From Hsuehochloa calcarea (lineage: Eukaryota > Streptophyta > Magnoliopsida > Poales > Poaceae), in the NCBI GenBank assembly GCA_036346395.1, contig CM070606.1, positions 16,912,915 through 16,976,914 on the forward strand: DNA of 64,000 bases, read 5' to 3'. The stretch's first letter is position 1; every line of letters starts with the position of its first letter. The notes beneath the pieces are model-generated. The model made no database searches. It worked only from the letters and a program-made list of their open reading frames with translations, and was not told where the DNA came from. Both the position numbers and the translations under genes were made by a program. Shown here piece after piece: positions 22,986-34,479 of the stretch.

Positions 22986-23440
22986 AACAGAATTCGACCC
23001 CGAATTCTACTCGAAGGACAACAACGATTAGCACGTACCCGACATGAACAATTTTGGGTTTCACTCGCGCATGCGGGACTCCAGCTCCCATGTCGCTTTC
23101 CGCTTGGCCTGATGCGACCACCACACCTCGACGTAACTAACGTATTACGCCTTAGTACTTGTCCCGACTTTTTAGAGCCACTCAACAGACAGGACTCGAA
23201 GGCACGATCTTACTCTTGGGTCAACGGCTCTAACGAAACCCCACACTCTAGATTTCTCAAGTACCCCCTCGACACCGGGTCACACAAAACGTTGTATACC
23301 CTGCACCAGGACTCAAGATGGTTTTAGTAATACTCTATATTCTAAAATTACCGCAACTTTCGGAAAGAAACCAATGTACCTTAGGACAATCTTCCCTTCG
23401 GTACCAACCCACACAACCAACACAAAACACATGGAACTCT
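22986..23440 (-). pseudogene. integrase C-terminus/chromodomain relic in the B interior
   Basis: This segment is a diverged, collinear copy of the 3' end of pol in F (51317-51760) and D (30750-31150). The shared landmarks are the CTCGCGCATGCG block, the GGCTCTAACGAAA block and the spacing to the polypurine tract. On the minus strand a stretch reads V-L-R-R-N-T-L-V, matching V-L-R-H-K-T-L-V in F's chromodomain. Frames are broken throughout. It shows that the non-autonomous B interior still carries the last part of an autonomous pol gene. Confidence 0.6.
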
Positions 23441-25648
23441 TGTTCCATGTCTCAATCGATTTCTTTACCTTATAAGGAGCACAACCGTGAACCAGGAACG
23501 CATAACAGAACTCGTTTCTAAACAAACTATTTTGCAAACAGAACCTAACTTAAAAATAATTAATTCTCATCGTAACCACGCATTACCAACTCCCTACCAA
23601 AAGAGTTAAATCGAAAATTGAGGATTCATCACGAGAACCTTTCCACTTTCCAAGTAGACAATTAGCAAATAAACACCAAGTAAACCAAAGGATAAATCAC
23701 TCGAATGCCCAAATCAATCTTTTCCTTTATTCTTTCTGAACTGGAAAGAACCACGTATACCAACATTAAGCCAAATCAAATTGCAAATGACACCTGTCAT
23801 AACACGCAGCTCGAGCAAGAATCAAGAGAGTAATCTACTACCCAAGAAAGCATTCTTTTTCCTCAATCCTTATTTTAGGAATAAACTTTTATTTAAATCC
23901 TAGGATTCCAAATTACCACACTGCTACTTCCTCTTAACCGACAACCTCAAAGCGTTGCTCGACCCGAAAGCAACAACCATACTCTTATAGAGATATTCTA
24001 CTAATCCACAATAACATGCTCTAGCCAACTCCTCTATCAAATGAATCACTTTGATAAATAATTCCCATTGCACCTCAATATGGATTTCACCCACAACCAC
24101 ATCACCTCAATCCTTTAAGAATAATCAACTTAAAATTCACAGTGCACACACACTTATTTACTACATCCAAAGGATGCTATCCAAGGTCACCACAACTCTC
24201 AGAACCTAATCGTGGGCAACAAAGATGCCATCATAAAAATGCAAAGTCTAGACTCAACCTTTAAGACTCCTACCACGAACTTCTGGTATACTTGATAGGA
24301 AATCCTCAGATCCAGTGACTAAAAATTCCCACAATCCAAACAATATTCTCAGTCATTAATATCAACATTCCTCACTAATCAAGTAACCGCCTAATGTGAT
24401 TAGCTTCACCAATCTTGAACCCACTAAACCACACCATTCCATTTCACCCACACAACTACAACATACACATTCGCAAAACTCTAATTAGTTGACCAAGATT
24501 CAAACTTTTGAATATTCCAATATTCCACCAACATGAACAAAGATTCTTGAATTACATTTCACTATTGGTTCTGCTAGTTGTAACAACATAATTATTTTTA
24601 CCTCAACGACCAATATTCCTTTTGGATCCCATTCTCTACAAAATTTATATCACAAAATTAATTCTTCCTCTAATGCTCTTCAAATATCTTACAACCTAGG
24701 GTTTCACATCATCATATACTTGACCATTACTAACCGGATGCCACTATATACTCTATAAGGTTTTGTAAAACAAATCGATGAAGTGGCAAATAAAACATTT
24801 TTTTTTCAGCACCCGGAAAAATGTTTTCTTTTCGCAACAAACATAAGACCGGGAGAAATAGACAAATAACAAGGATCTCGGAAAAGCAAAAGCGGAGACC
24901 ACAATTGAGGGCAATGTTACAAGAATCCAACTGAAAAAATAGAGAGTTCTCATCGCAACCACGCAATGTTAACTCTTCACCAAAAAATGTTAAATCCCAA
25001 ATGTGACAATTCATCAGTAAAGCAATTCCACTTCCAATGAATCAATTTGCGAAAGAACACCACGGAAACCAAAAGAGAAATTTGCTTGAATACTCAAATC
25101 ATATATTTCTTTTACTCATCGAATCGAAAGATTCACCATGCCAACACGGCCCCAACTCAAAGTGCGTAAAACACTTATCAACAAAGACAAAACCCAAACG
25201 AGAAGCAAGGAAGCGATCATTTTCCAAGGAAACATCCTTTCTTCCGCTTCTCTCTTCGAGGAGTAAAACTTCTCTCCAATATTGGAATTCGAATTCATCG
25301 CATACCTCAAGAGATTAAACCTCTTAATTGAACATTATCAAATTATGCTCAAACTGAAATACATCATCCACACCATGGTGGAGAGACTCCATTATTTTTT
25401 TTTCGATTGCTCTAGACATCTCGTTCTACTATTCAACCTTAATTTGGTTAAAGGCACCCAAAGCGCCACATGATAGATACCACACAATCATATTACCTCA
25501 AATTTTCAAGAACAACTTAGAATCCTCAGTACACATGCTAATGTACTACTTCAAAAGGGTCCTAGCATAAACATGCTCGGGAAACTCATTTATTCCACCC
25601 TCTATACACACAATCAGTAGGTGACCAAAGGTCTAGCATAAACGAATG
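23441..25648 (-). other. main interior of composite B, left part, non-coding
   Basis: Collinear with the A interior (for example 24950-25420 against 3270-3760). No retroviral domain can be recognised. It ends with GAATG (25644-25648), the target duplication of composite D. Confidence 0.65.
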
Positions 25649-25681
25649 TGTAACACCCCAGCCCAACACTGAGCCTAGAAT
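25649..25681 (-). repeat. 33-bp stub of the left LTR of composite D
   Basis: It begins TGTAACACCCCAGCCC and runs to GCCTAGAAT, matching the first 33 bp of F's left LTR at 48982. It then joins CCCAAGAAACTCC from the reverse transcriptase gene. AAT is common to both partners at the junction. Confidence 0.85.
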
Positions 25682-26280
25682 CCCAAGAAACTCCTCACCT
25701 CCTTCACGCTAGTCGGCCTCTTCCAATCCACCACTGTGGAGACCTTACTAGGATCAACAGCAATGCCCTGAGGGTTAATCACATGACCCAGAAAACCCAC
25801 TTCTGAAATCCAGAACTCACACTTCTTCAACTTAGCATAAAACTTGTGCTCTCTCAAAGTATCTAAAACCAGCCTCAAATGACGCTCATGATCCTCATTA
25901 GTCTTGGAATAGATAAGAATATCATCAATGAACACCACCACGAAGTCATCTAGATACTCGTGCAACATGTTGTTCATGGTCTCCATAAAAATGGCAGGTG
26001 CATTAGTCAATCCAAAAGACATAACTTTATATTCATAATGCCCATACCTAGTGGAGAAAGCAGTCTTCTCGACATCCTGCTCACGCACACGGATTTGATT
26101 ATACCCTGACTGGAGATCGACCTTGGAGAACACCTGAGCTCCATTCAACCGATCAAACAAGTCCTCAATACGGGGCAATGGATATTTGTTCTTGATTGTG
26201 ACTGCATTAAGCGCACGGTAATCAATACACATACGCCAACTCCCATCCTTCTTCTCGAGGAATGTAGCAGAGCTCCCCGC
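25682..26280 (-). pseudogene. D interior 1: reverse transcriptase fragment
   Basis: A minus-strand frame of about 185 residues (25675-26232) begins M-C-I-D-Y-R-A-L-N and carries the polymerase landmarks: K-Y-P-L-P-R-I-E-D-L near residue 17, F-S-K-V-D-L-Q-S-G-Y near 35, and the catalytic F-I-D-D at 101-104 followed by I-L-I-Y-S. It ends at V-R-S-F-L-G where the deletion joins the LTR stub, so the thumb, RNase H and integrase are missing. The upstream part of the enzyme is in another frame (26222-27160) because of a small indel near 26260. It is at least near-identical to the RT of interior 2. Confidence 0.85.
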
Positions 26281-27160
26281 GGCGATACACTACGCCGATC
26301 AAACCTTTAGCCAACAAATCATCCAATTGCTTCTTCAACTCGTCCTGAAACGGACGTGCTAAACGATATGGAGACATCGAGATGGGACGAGTACCCGGAA
26401 CAAGATCAATACGAAACTCCACGTCTCGCACAGGTGGCAAACCCGGAAGCTCAGCCGGAAACACATCGGGATGATCACTAACCACTGGAATCTCCTCAAT
26501 CTGCGAGGCCACGCTCGGTTTCTCAGCAAGAGCTAAAAGAAGTCCGGTTTTCACTGCACGCTGACCCGGGAACAGTCCAGCCAACATCGAAAGAGAGCGC
26601 GGAGGCGCACTCCCCTGAAAAGTCAAAGTCTCCCCAGACGAGGTCTGCACAGAGACTGTTCTACAGAAACAAGATATCACGGCTCGATAAGAGTGCAACC
26701 AATCCATACCCAAGATAACATCGAACGGCTCCATTTGAATAACTATCAAATTCGCCGTGAACTTCTCTCCATCAATAACAATAGAACACCCAGGACAAAC
26801 AGTAGAACTAGCAATAATACCCCCAGGAGAACTAACCAACACTGACTGAGAAATCCACTGCATACTCAAGTTCGCTCTCCTAGCAAACGCCGTCGAAACA
26901 AACGAAAAGGTAGCCCCCGAATCAAAAAGGACTAAAGCATCAAACGAATCCACAAGCAAAGTACCTGTCACCACGTCAGGACGACCCACGGACTCCGCTG
27001 TGGGCATGGCGTACACTCCAGGTGGCGCCATGGCGAAAGAAGACGATGCCGGGCGGCGAGCCCCAACAATCTCTTTGTGGCGGTGCGGTAAAGCCGGTCG
27101 TGCAACTGAAGCGGTGCGAAGGTGGTGGCTGCCGAGTACCCTCCGAGGCGCCCAAGCCAA
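26222..27160 (-). pseudogene. D interior 1: protease and reverse transcriptase N-terminus
   Basis: In this 312-residue minus-strand frame the aspartic protease active site D-S-G-A-T is at residues 80-84, with I-L-G-M-D-W-L further on as in Ty3/gypsy proteases. A linker follows, and then the start of reverse transcriptase (P-I-S-M-S-P-Y-R-L-A, K-G-L-I). The frame shifts after that, near 26260, within a region where F reads an intact W-G-A-P-V-L-F. The protease would process the polyprotein. The loss of frame makes this copy inactive as written. Confidence 0.82.
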
Positions 27161-27299
27161 GGAAATGGCATCGCCGGAGGAGCGGTCATCATCCGGAAAG
27201 ATCCTCGAGCAGACCCATCAAGAAGACGAAGATGGCACAGCTCCCACTTGATCACGCTTAGCGGGTTACGCGACACACCCGCTCCTTGTGACCCGTCGG

Positions 27300-28129
27300 C
27301 CACACCGACGGCAATCACCCGTCAAGTGCACTCAGCAGCCACGTGTCCATCACCGCACTTAAAGCAAAGCATGCCCCGCCTCGGGACAGACGAAGAGCCG
27401 AGTACCGCAAAGGACGAGGCGCCAAGAAGAGAACGGCCTCGATCGCTAGACTCGAAAGATCTGCGGTCCTCCTTGAATTTCTTGAAAGCGGTCACGAATG
27501 CACCCACTTCCTCACTAGAGCTCCTCTTCCGTCACCACCGAAGCTACCATCCACCGAGGCTTGTCGCCTTTGTGAGTGCATCTCCAACTCCATGCCCCTA
27601 GCTTGCTCCACAACAGAGCTGTAGTCACAGAGTGGAGTAGCTCCCAACACATGTCGGTACTCAGAATTGAGACCCCGACGGAACCTCTTGGCTTTCTGAA
27701 GATCATCGTTCACATCAAGGGACAAAGCGAACCAAGTTGTTGAACTCAGCCTCATACTCAGCAATAGACCTCTTCCCCTGAGCAAAGGTCGTCAAGGCAA
27801 CCTCCATCTTCTCAACAAATGAATAGGGGTAGAACTTCCCCTTGAACTGATCAACAAAATCCTCCCAAGTGACTGGACCTTGAGTGGCGGTCCTCAAGAC
27901 AACACGACCTCCCACCAAATATCCGCTGTTGACGAAGAGCACGGATCTCTCCCACCAATCGTCTCAAAGAAAGCGGGGTCTCATCTTGGGCCCCAACCGG
28001 GAGGCGGGTCAACAAGAACCCCTCGACCATCGACTCATCTCACTCACAGAAGTGGCTCCACGGAACCTCGCCACGGCCACGACCTCCACGACCGCGGCCA
28101 CCACGACCACGTCCTCTACCCCTCGGCAT
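27300..28129 (-). pseudogene. D interior 1: gag (capsid and zinc knuckle), frameshifted
   Basis: The likely start is the ATG at 28129, giving M-P-R-G-R-G-R-G, an Arg/Gly-rich N-terminus common in this lineage. A minus frame at 27715-27942 then carries the capsid-like segment W-E-D-F-V-D-Q-F-K-G-K-F and the next (27492-27785) R-R-G-L-N-x-E-Y-R. The nucleocapsid zinc knuckle C-F-K-C-G-D-G-H-V-A-A-E-C is at about 27325-27370. At about 27927 this copy lacks some 223 bp of capsid sequence that F retains. The frame changes several times. Confidence 0.75.
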
Positions 28130-28375
28130 AGCTATCAACCACAATCAACAATACACAATGAGCTCAAAGCTCAAAATAAACTCATCCATCAATAAACAAC
28201 ATAACGGAAGCGTAAAACTATATTCGTACCTCTCTCTAACCTACTGTGCACTAGTGTGTCAAATTTTAGGTTAGTTAACCATTTGCAAATTTTAGTTGTT
28301 TTACTAAACTAAAACAAATTTTAACAATTTTAGTTTGCCTAAGTTGTTAATCTATTCACCACGGACCTAAAGCCC

Positions 28376-28386
28376 GCTCGATACCA
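28376..28386 (-). promoter_or_regulatory. primer binding site of D interior 1 (damaged)
   Basis: The minus strand reads TGGTATCGAGC, where the functional site is TGGTATCAGAGC. The change is at the CAG, like many copy differences in this window. Confidence 0.75.
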
Positions 28387-28388
28387 AC

Positions 28389-30729
28389 CAGTAACACCCA
28401 TTACACCAAACACTGAGCCTAGAATGCCACCACACTACACTTTAAACTAATAATTATCGACACACTATAAAATTACATCAAGGAAACAATGATAATCAAA
28501 TCAATGGACCACAAACGAACATGTAATTATGGATCAAGCGACAATAAAATAAGCAATGGGAATTATAACCAGGCAAATAATCCAAAGCAGCATCAACCAA
28601 TGAATCCAAATTAATAAAGCAAATAGTCTAGTCCAAATGATATCCTAGACATTATTCAATAACTAACATGTCCAAGTGTAAACCCATATTGAATGAAAAG
28701 TTTATCATGGCGAATGATTATGTGATGTCCATGTGCTCTACTCGCTCTCCTACGGCATCCTCAAGATCACCTAAAAACAACAATAGAGCAAGGGTGAGTC
28801 CACGACTCAAAGAAACACATCATAAACAACGAACAATAATAAATCAACAAAGATTCAATAACTTCATTATCATCACATGCACTTCCATTCACATTCTCAT
28901 TCATTAATCTCAAATATCAATGCAACTCTATTCTATATGTCCACATGCACTTCTTTCGCGTATACCGGTATAGCGTGAGTGAATGCTCGCGACAACATTC
29001 ACTCTCAAGCCCGTTCCTCCAAAAGGACGGGGACCTCCTCCACTCCGTGGAGTTGTGATCATCATGATCACCTTCTCAAATGCAATGATGCTTATGTATA
29101 CAAAATATGCCAAACTCCAACATAAACATCATATCCAACTTTTCATCATGCTTGTCAACAAAGATATAATCATACCAATTCATTGTTTGCAATTAAACCA
29201 AATAAAAGCACAACAATAATGGTAATAGAAGATAAAGAAAATGTTGATCGATCATTGATCGCGTCTACCATGCACTTGCCTTTACTAGTTGCGACGCACA
29301 ATTTGACTCGAAGATGGCAACAAGTACGACGCTTCTCCTACATTAAATACACACATCTCAATACAAGCTACAGCATCATACGAATAACAATCCATATACA
29401 TCGCTCCTACACATCCCCAAATATACCACGTTACGCCGGTATCAAAAAGCTACCCATTGCTGTCCGGTTACTAAAAAGAGCGTAACTTTTGACTCGAAAG
29501 TCCGATCACCACAAACCACCCCATTCTGGATTCTTTATAAAATTATCCACCTTTTCTTAGATTACGAAGACTTCTAATTAATTCATCTAACCCTCCGTAT
29601 TTAGCCCAGAAAACAGATCTATCCGCTTCGGAACAGCAGACTTCCAAATTTCATAACTTTTGTTTTACTCAACCAAAATACGTGTTCTCAGATCCTACAG
29701 AACCATTGGACAATTATCTACAACTTTCATGTAGATCAAAAACACTAATTAATCTATTTACTATTTTTAATAACCAATCTTCCGAAACAGCGCCGAAAGA
29801 CGACAACCGTAAAAACAGCGGCCTTTCGAAAAACATAACTCTAATTATACTCGTCCGATTGACGTGATAAAATATGCTATAGAAAGATATCGAAATTATC
29901 TACATTTAACTAGTAGATGGTATTTTCAACATTGGCCCTTAAGATACCCGAATGAATCGATCAACAAACAGCGGCTAAACAGATCTAGTAATTGATATAA
30001 CCGACTACAACCATCATATTAATCTCAGTTATAAACTCTAATTACTGCATGCACCAAAATCAAGAAGCACTTAATTAATGCTAAGGAAAGTAACGAGCAG
30101 CAAACCTCCTGGCCAAAACCACACGGCAGCACACGGCAGAAGCGCTCGGCAACAAAGAAAACAAAGAAGGCACTCCTCGGAAGAAAATAAAGCAGTCTGA
30201 TTGCTTGGCGGCACGAAGAAGCGCAAAGAAGACGGCGATCAATCTTCGCGCAGCTTCACGCGAGGCAAGCAAAGGCGGCCTGGACGGCAAGCGGCGGTTT
30301 TGGTGGCAGCTCACGCACACACATAAGCAGCGGACCAATGCAGAGAAAGCAAGAGGACGCAAGACAAGAACAAAACAAAACGGCAGGCGAAATTTAGAGC
30401 AAGGAAACTAGCGGCAGGAACGCGCAGGGCGGCGAAGCGCAGGCGGCCGGCTCGGCGAGTGCAAAGAGAAACCCCAAAGAGCTTCAAATGGCAGAGAGAA
30501 GGAAAATTGACTGCTACCGGTCGCTTGGAAATTGGCTAGGGTTTTTTTTTCTAGAAAATCCGAAATTCATTTATATAGCTCCAAAAAAGATCCGAAAATT
30601 CTATTTTTTTTCACAAATTCCTTTTATTTAATTACGCACAAGCCCTTAATTCTTTAACTAATTAATTTAATTACACTCCGACCCTTAAGACGCTTTTATT
30701 AAAATTAATAATATTTTCAGGGTATTACA
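28389..30729 (-). repeat. middle LTR of composite D
   Basis: About 2.34 kb and near-identical to 35552-37875. On the minus strand it has a TATA box (complement of 30571-30577) followed by a telobox AAACCCTA (30537-30544). Nearer its other end are the palindrome TATACCGGTATA near 28963 and a GAGTC/GACTC hairpin near 28796 followed by a pyrimidine tract and TTTTTAG/GTGA. It is joined to a primer site on its left and to a polypurine tract on its right. Confidence 0.88.
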
Positions 30730-30742
30730 TTCTACCCCCCTT
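30730..30742 (-). promoter_or_regulatory. polypurine tract of D interior 2
   Basis: The minus strand reads AAGGGGGGTAGAA directly before the middle LTR. Confidence 0.85.
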
Positions 30743-30799
30743 AACGGAATTCGACCCCGAATTCTAATCGCCGTTCTACTCAAATAAAAACTGCACAAC

Positions 30800-31840
30800 T
30801 GAAATTAAACAACAAAATAACACGTACCCGACGTGAACAACTCCGGGTATTGCTCGCGCATGCGAGACTCCAACTCCCAAGTCGCATCTCTCTCGGACCG
30901 ATCGTCCCACAAAGACCTTGACGATACCAACGCCTTGTGCCTCAAGACTCGCTCCGACCTCTCCGAATCGCGCGGACGCGACTCAACTGTGAGGTCTTGC
31001 TCAATAGTCGTGGCTCTAATGAAATCTTATGCTCGGGTCTCTCAAAACTTTCGGCATCGAGACGTGAAACACATTATGAACTCCACGCATGGACTCAGGA
31101 AGGTCCAAACGGTAGGCTAACTTCCCAATTCTTGCAATAATCGGGACGGTCCAACGCACTCGGGCTAAGCTTTCCTTTGGTACCGAATCGGACAATGCCC
31201 TTAGTGGGAGACACTCTCAAAGCACTGTCACCCATCGCAAACTCCAAGTCACGCCTCCTCAAATCAAGATAACTTTTCTGTCTACTCGAGTACGCTAATG
31301 ATTACGCCTCACCATGGCCACACGCTCAACGGTCTTCAATCCAAATCCGGACCCAAATCGCCTTCTCTCCAATCGCATCCCAACAAAGCGGCGATCTGCA
31401 CTTCCGCCCATAGAGAACCTCAAATGGCGCGGCTCTAATCTTGGAATGGTAACTATTATTATAAGCAAACTCGCAAGTGGCAATCGGTCCTCCCAACTAC
31501 CCTTCCAAGATAGAACACAAGATCGCAACATGTCCTCCAAAGTCCGAATAGTCCGCTCTGATCGCCCATCTGCAATGGGTGAAACATTTGACTAAGGCGG
31601 TTGTGCCCAATGCACTCGCAGACTCTCCCGAACTTGAGACAAACTTGGCGTCCCTGTCAGAAACAATGGTCTTTGGCACACCATGCAGTCTCACTATTTC
31701 ACGCACATAAATAGGAGCTAGGTCACTCGCTGAATTTGTCGTGCGGATAGGAATGAAGTGCGCAGATTTGCTAAATAGATCCACCACTACCCAAACTGCA
31801 TCCTTCCCTCGCGGCGAACGAGGCAACGCCACCACAAAGT
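30800..31840 (-). pseudogene. D interior 2: integrase core/C-terminus and chromodomain, frameshifted
   Basis: A minus frame at 31497-31844 begins M-D-F-V-V-A-L-P-R-S-P-R-G-K-D, which contains the first catalytic Asp of integrase, and continues to V-S-D-R-D-A-K-F with the second. The catalytic Glu region follows at about 31500-31600 but is damaged. The C-terminal domain is spread over several frames at about 31140-31300. The chromodomain lies at about 30825-31000, recognisable only by alignment to F. In this lineage the chromodomain binds methylated histone H3 and steers insertion into heterochromatin. The reading frame is broken repeatedly. Confidence 0.72.
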
Positions 31841-31851
31841 CCATAGAGATA

Positions 31852-32136
31852 TCATCCCAAGGCCACTGGGTACCTCCAAAGGTGCAACAATCCTCGCAGG
31901 ACGCTTGTGCTCACTTTCACTTGCCGACACACACCACAAGAAGCGACATAATTAGCAATGTCCACCTTCATTCTTTTCCACCAAAAATTCTGTTTCAAAT
32001 CTCGATACATCTTAGTCTCACCAGGATGAATAGTGTACGGAGTGCGATGTGCTTCCCTCAAAATATCATCCTTGACCTCCGCCTTTTGTGGCACGCAAAG
32101 GCGGCCTTTAAACCTCAAAGTACCAAAATCATCCAT
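31852..32136 (-). pseudogene. D interior 2: integrase zinc-binding domain
   Basis: The minus-strand frame contains H-R-T-P-Y-T-I-H-P-G, then F-W-W-K-R-M and C-G-V-C-R-Q-V-K, which together form the HHCC zinc-binding N-terminus of integrase. The core continues in another frame at 31497-31844. Confidence 0.78.
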
Positions 32137-32240
32137 GCTAAAATCACCCTCTTTGCCTTCATCCGGCGCTTCCTAACCTCCTGTAATAACCGGTCACTCA
32201 CTGTGCTTCCCAGACACGGTGCGAATAGCCGACTCAAGGA

Positions 32241-32771
32241 TCAACGTGTCTCAACACGTGTTGTGCCCGCATAACAATAAGATATTCCCATGCGATCAAA
32301 ATCAGCAATGAGGCAATCTAGAGTAGCAGGAGTCGCCTTGCGACTAAGAGCATCTGCAACAACATTGGCCTTGCCTGGATGATACTGAATAGTAAGATCA
32401 TAATCCTTGATCAACTCCAACCACCTCCGTTGCCTCAAATTCAGATCCTTCTGAGTGAAGATATACTTGAGACTCTTGTGATCTGTGAAAATATCACAAG
32501 GCTCGCCGTATAGATAATGCCTCCAAATCTTGAGAGCAAAAACAACCGCAGCCAACTCCAAATCATGAGTGGGATAATTACGCTCGTGCTTCTTTAATCG
32601 CCTCGACGCATAAGCAATTACCTTACCGCCTTGCATGAGAACACACCCAAGACCCACTCGTGACGATCCGAAAAGATCGTGAATCGCTTTCCGCTCGGGA
32701 AGAGTGAGAATAGGAGAGGTCACCAACCTGTCCTTCAAAATGCGTAAACTAACGCCACACTCATCACCCAC
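32241..32771 (-). pseudogene. D interior 2: RNase H domain and linker
   Basis: A 176-residue frame reads G-L-G-C-V-L-M-Q, A-Y-A-S-R-R-L, T-H-D-L-E-L-A-A-V-V and T-D-H-K-S-L, then H-P-G-K-A-N-V-V-A-D-A-L-S-R, the standard tail of the Ty3/gypsy RNase H. The first catalytic Asp, which F still shows as F-S-D-A-S, is replaced here by F-G-S-S at an altered CTG-rich stretch. Confidence 0.82.
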
Positions 32772-33691
32772 TGGAATCTCACACCTTTTTGAGTAAGCTG
32801 AGACATCGGTTTGGCAATGATAGAGAAATCCTGCACAAAACGCCGATAATATCCAGCCAATCCCAAGAAACTCCTCACCTCCTTCACGCTAGTCGGCCTC
32901 TTCCAATCCACCACTGTGGAGACCTTACTAGGATCAACAGCAATGCCCTGAGGGTTAATCACATGACCCAGAAAACCCACTTCTGAAATCCAGAACTCAC
33001 ACTTCTTCAACTTAGCATAAAACTTGTGCTCTCTCAAAGTATCTAAAACCAGCCTCAAATGACGCTCATGATCCTCATTAGTCTTGGAATAGATAAGAAT
33101 ATCATCAATGAACACCACCACGAAGTCATCTAGATACTCGTGCAACATGTTGTTCATGGTCTCCATAAAAATGGCAGGTGCATTAGTCAATCCAAAAGAC
33201 ATAACTTTATATTCATAATGCCCATACCTAGTGGAGAAAGCAGTCTTCTCGACATCCTGCTCACGCACACGGATTTGATTATACCCTGACTGGAGATCGA
33301 CCTTGGAGAACACCTGAGCTCCATTCAACCGATCAAACAAGTCCTCAATACGGGGCAATGGATATTTGTTCTTGATTGTGACTGCATTAAGCGCACGGTA
33401 ATCAATACACATACGCCAACTCCCATCCTTCTTCTCGGAATGTAGCAGAGCTCCCCACGGCGATACACTACGCCTGATCAAACCTTTAGCCAACAAATCA
33501 TCCAATTGCTTCTTCAACTCGTCCTGAAACGGACGTGCTAAACGATATGGAGACATCGAGATGGGACGAGTACCCGGAACAAGATCAATACGAAACTCCA
33601 CGTCTCGCACAGGTGGCAAACCCGGAAGCTCAGCCGGAAACACATCGGGATGATCACTAACCACTGGAATCTCCTCAATCTGCGAGGCCAC
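32735..33691 (-). pseudogene. D interior 2: reverse transcriptase
   Basis: In this 318-residue frame the linker I-E-E-I-P-V-V-S-D-H-P-D-V-F-P and the start of RT (S-M-S-P-Y-R-L-A) lead into C-I-D-Y-R-A-L-N, F-S-K-V-D-L-Q-S-G-Y, F-G-L-T-N-A-P-A and F-I-D-D-I-L-I-Y-S. Unlike interior 1 it continues through the thumb (G-Y-Y-R-R-F). This is the longest intact RT in the window. It shifts frame into RNase H at about 32760. Confidence 0.88.
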
Positions 33692-33728
33692 GCCGGTTTC
33701 TCAAGAAGAGCTAAAAGAAGTCCGGTTT

Positions 33729-34332
33729 TCACGCGGCGACCGGGAACAGTCCCACCAACATCGAAAGAGAGCGAGGAGGCGCACTCCCCTGAAAAGTCAA
33801 AGTCTCCCCAGACGAGGTCTGCACAGAGACTGTTCTACAGAAACAAGATATCACGGCTCGATAAGAGTGCAACCAATCCATACCCAAGATAACATCGAAC
33901 GGCTCCATTTGAATAACTATCAAATTCGCCGTGAACTTCTCTCCATCAATAACAATAGAACACCCAGGACAAACAGTAGAACTAGCAATAATACCCCCAG
34001 GAGAACTAACCAACACCGATCGAGAAATCCATCAGATACTCAAGTTCGCTCTCCTAGCAAACGCCGTCGAAACAAACGAAAAGGTAGCCCCCGAATCAAA
34101 AAGGACTAAAGCATCAAACGAATCCACAAGCAAAGTACCTGTCACCACGTCAGATCGACCCACGGACTCATTGTGGGCATGGCGTACACTCGGTGGCGCC
34201 ATGGCGAAGAAGACGATGCGAGGCGGCGAGCCCCAACAATCTCTTTGTGGCGGTGCGAGTAAAGCCGGTCGTGCAACTGAAGCGGTGCGAAGGTGGTGGC
34301 TGCCGATAGTACCCTCCGAGGCGCCCAAGTGA
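33729..34332 (-). pseudogene. D interior 2: protease
   Basis: Two minus frames (34032-34328 and 33729-34016) together cover the aspartic protease. The first has F-D-S-G-A-T-F-S-F-V, the second I-L-G-M-D-W-L-H-S-Y. A frame change near 34020-34030 splits them where F reads straight through. The interruption sits at a site where F has ACTGACTGAG and D has ACCGATCGAG. Confidence 0.8.
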
Positions 34333-34479
34333 AGGAAATGGCATCGCTGGAAGAGCAGTCATCATCCGAAAGATCCTCGAGCAGACCCATCAAGAAGACG
34401 AAGATGGCACAGCTCCCACTTGATCACGCTTAGCGGGTTACGCGACACACCCGCTCCTTGTGACCCGTCGGCCACACCG

